From positions 1 to 18,455 of the forward strand of contig LKMX01000009.1 in the NCBI GenBank assembly GCA_001564035.1: a stretch of DNA of 18,455 nucleotides. Reading direction: 5' to 3'. Every line of letters begins with the position of its first letter. Positions within the stretch are counted from its first letter, which is position 1. This DNA is from Nanohaloarchaea archaeon PL-Br10_U2g27 (GTDB lineage Archaea > Nanohalarchaeota > Nanosalinia > Nanosalinales > Nanosalinaceae). A program made the translations under genes and the position numbers. Positions 17,341-18,455 of the stretch are shown here, one piece after another. The notes under the pieces are model-generated. The model ran no database searches. It was given only the letters and a program-made list of their open reading frames with translations, and was not told the DNA's origin.

Positions 17341-17723
17341 TCTAATGCCAATAGCGTTTGCCTAACGTAGAACTCCTCCTTATAGATCTGCAAAAAGTAG
17401 TAAGAAACACCATAACAGATCAAAAGAACCGTAACACCAATATAAGACGCTACAGCAGCGATAAACTCTACTCTCTCAATACCAACCGTAGCAGCTACCG
17501 AAGTAATAAGCCCTGCGTAAAACAGTATTTTCACAATATTATGAGCTGTCCGACTGACCCTATACCGTTTAAGCGCAGCCTCATACTTCTTCAAGGCCTT
17601 ACCTTCAGTAGTCTCCAAGGAATCCTTAAGCTTCTTGTCCGCTCTACCAACCGGAGTAAGCCTAAAAAGAGAATCTCTAATATTTTTCACATCTAAAAAT
17701 TTCCCCTCACAAGTTAAAAACAT
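17334..17723 (-). CDS. Two-helix membrane protein, paralog B
   Basis: Unnamed family; the paralog of the gene at 16518-16916. From ATG at 17723 it has 129 residues: a charged start, FRLTPVGRADKKL, a helical Lys/Arg-rich segment (KKYEAALKRYRVSRTAH), two hydrophobic helices (ILFYAGLITSVAATVG and FIAAVASYIGVTVLLICYGVSYYF) and a charged tail KEEFYVRQTLL. The shared order suggests a cytoplasmic N-terminal helical part and a helical hairpin in the membrane (inference). The start is uncertain: GTG at 17690 (118 aa) lies about 26 nt from a TATA-like box at 17713-17720, whereas ATG at 17723 gives an N-terminus of similar length to paralog A. Only 12 bp separate ATG 17723 from the divergent htrA ATG at 17736. 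Confidence 0.75.
   Translation of the reverse strand: MFLTCEGKFLDVKNIRDSLFRLTPVGRADKKLKDSLETTEGKALKKYEAALKRYRVSRTAHNIVKILFYAGLITSVAATVGIERVEFIAAVASYIGVTVLLICYGVSYYFLQIYKEEFYVRQTLLALEK
17713..17720. promoter_or_regulatory. Possible shared two-way TATA element
   Basis: GTTAAAAA reads TTTTTAAC on the minus strand. Its centre is about 26 nt from GTG 17690 (paralog B, minus) and about 26 nt from ATG 17742 (htrA, plus), the leaderless spacing in both directions. One element could drive both genes, or only one of them. Confidence 0.35.
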
Positions 17724-17735
17724 CAACTCAAATCA

Positions 17736-18455
17736 ATGATTATGCAAATCCAAAACCATTCCCTCCCCCTACTAATTCTAGGCCTAGGACTTATAACAGG
17801 AGCAGGCCTCACATACACCGCTCTACAATCAGATATTTCAGGGCTAGAACAGCAAATAAATGAGATAGAAGGACAAGAACAAGTCATTTACGTAAATGAT
17901 TCCGGAGCAGGCCTGACAAGCTTATTCCAGCAAGTGGAGGATTCAGTAGTGTATATCGAAACTGACGAGGCCCAAGGATCAGGTTTTGTGTACAGCGAGG
18001 ACGGATACCTCATAACTAATGAGCACGTGGTAAGCGGAAGAGACAGTGTTGACGTGTTTTTCAGCGATGGAGAAGGTTACCGTGCTGATGTAATAGGTCT
18101 TGACCCACATACAGACCTTGCAGTGTTAGAGATCGATAGAGATGGTTTAGAACCGCTTGAGTTCGCTGATACAGAAGATGTGGATGTTGGAGAAACTGCC
18201 GTGGCAATAGGAAATCCTTTCGGGCTTGAAAGCTCCATAACCCAAGGAATAGTATCACAGAAAGGTAGAAGCATAACGGTTGAAGGCGGATTCTCTATAA
18301 GAAACGTTATACAAACTGATGCAGCAATAAACCCTGGTAACAGCGGAGGCCCATTAATGAACAGAGACGGAGAAGTAATAGGCGTCAATACAGCAATAGA
18401 AACCGATACAGGATCATTCTCCGGTATAGGGTTTGCAGTACCCTCAAACACTGCA
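17736..18455 (+). CDS. htrA: HtrA/DegP-type serine protease, 3' end cut off
   Basis: The frame is open from ATG at 17736 to the window end (240 residues) without a stop. A membrane anchor or signal sequence (about residues 8-30, LPLLILGLGLITGAGL) is followed by a Gln/Glu-rich, possibly coiled segment (31-50), then a trypsin-like domain with the full triad: H97 in TNEHVV, D127 in HTDLAVLEI and S203 in NPGNSGGPL. This is the HtrA/DegQ pattern: a protein quality-control protease acting outside the cell membrane. PDZ domains, if any, would lie beyond the window. ATG at 17742 fits a leaderless start better. The gene is divergent from paralog B, next to a lipoprotein gene. AGGCCT occurs three times in the first 180 bp. 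Confidence 0.9.
   Translation, partial: MIMQIQNHSLPLLILGLGLITGAGLTYTALQSDISGLEQQINEIEGQEQVIYVNDSGAGLTSLFQQVEDSVVYIETDEAQGSGFVYSEDGYLITNEHVVSGRDSVDVFFSDGEGYRADVIGLDPHTDLAVLEIDRDGLEPLEFADTEDVDVGETAVAIGNPFGLESSITQGIVSQKGRSITVEGGFSIRNVIQTDAAINPGNSGGPLMNRDGEVIGVNTAIETDTGSFSGIGFAVPSNTA

Overview
The window is archaeal. It holds split RNA polymerase genes (B''/B' and A'/A''), archaeal NusA, S12, S7, S10, EF-2 with the diphthamide histidine, EF-1A, and TATA-driven genes that mostly lack leaders. The proteins are very rich in Asp and Glu, yet lysine is common and the DNA is only moderately GC-rich (roughly 40-45% by eye). Together this suggests a halophilic, low-GC euryarchaeal or DPANN lineage. A Nanohaloarchaeota-type genome is my best guess, inferred without a database search.

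Layout: 1-489 carries two small unknown genes. 481-1987 carries two DNA-repair genes in divergent orientation: nucS (mismatch endonuclease, minus strand) and radC (JAB/MPN family, plus strand). 2086-9203 is the RNA polymerase operon rpoH-rpoB2-rpoB1-rpoA1-rpoA2, whose internal genes each have an AGGTGA-like ribosome-binding site, often overlapping the previous stop codon. 9266-11095 holds nusA, a small zinc-ribbon membrane protein, rps12 and rps7. 11259-11777 is an unknown 172-residue protein, followed by a 342-bp gap without a convincing gene. 12120-16315 holds EF-2, EF-1A and rps10, each with its own promoter. A tRNA-Ser(GGA) follows. 16518-18455 is an envelope-like cluster: two paralogous two-helix membrane proteins on the minus strand, an acidic lipoprotein between them, and a divergent HtrA-type serine protease cut off by the window end.

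The core (2086-16315) is the usual archaeal transcription/translation block. It differs by lacking an L30e gene between rpoA2 and nusA and by having two unfamiliar genes inserted. Genes at the head of a transcript usually have a TATA-like box about 26-30 nt before the start codon, as in leaderless transcription. Internal operon genes, EF-2 and EF-1A use Shine-Dalgarno sites instead.

The strongest unexplained signal is the palindrome AGGCCT. I count 48 copies by hand, against about 3 expected from base composition. Copies occur in all three codon frames and are denser between genes than within them, so the pressure acts on the DNA rather than on proteins. Two pairs of copies form the stems of probable terminators after EF-2 and EF-1A. 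Other points are unusual residues in conserved RNA polymerase active-centre segments, the paralog/lipoprotein/HtrA cluster with an apparent two-way promoter, and an inverted repeat in front of the tRNA gene.
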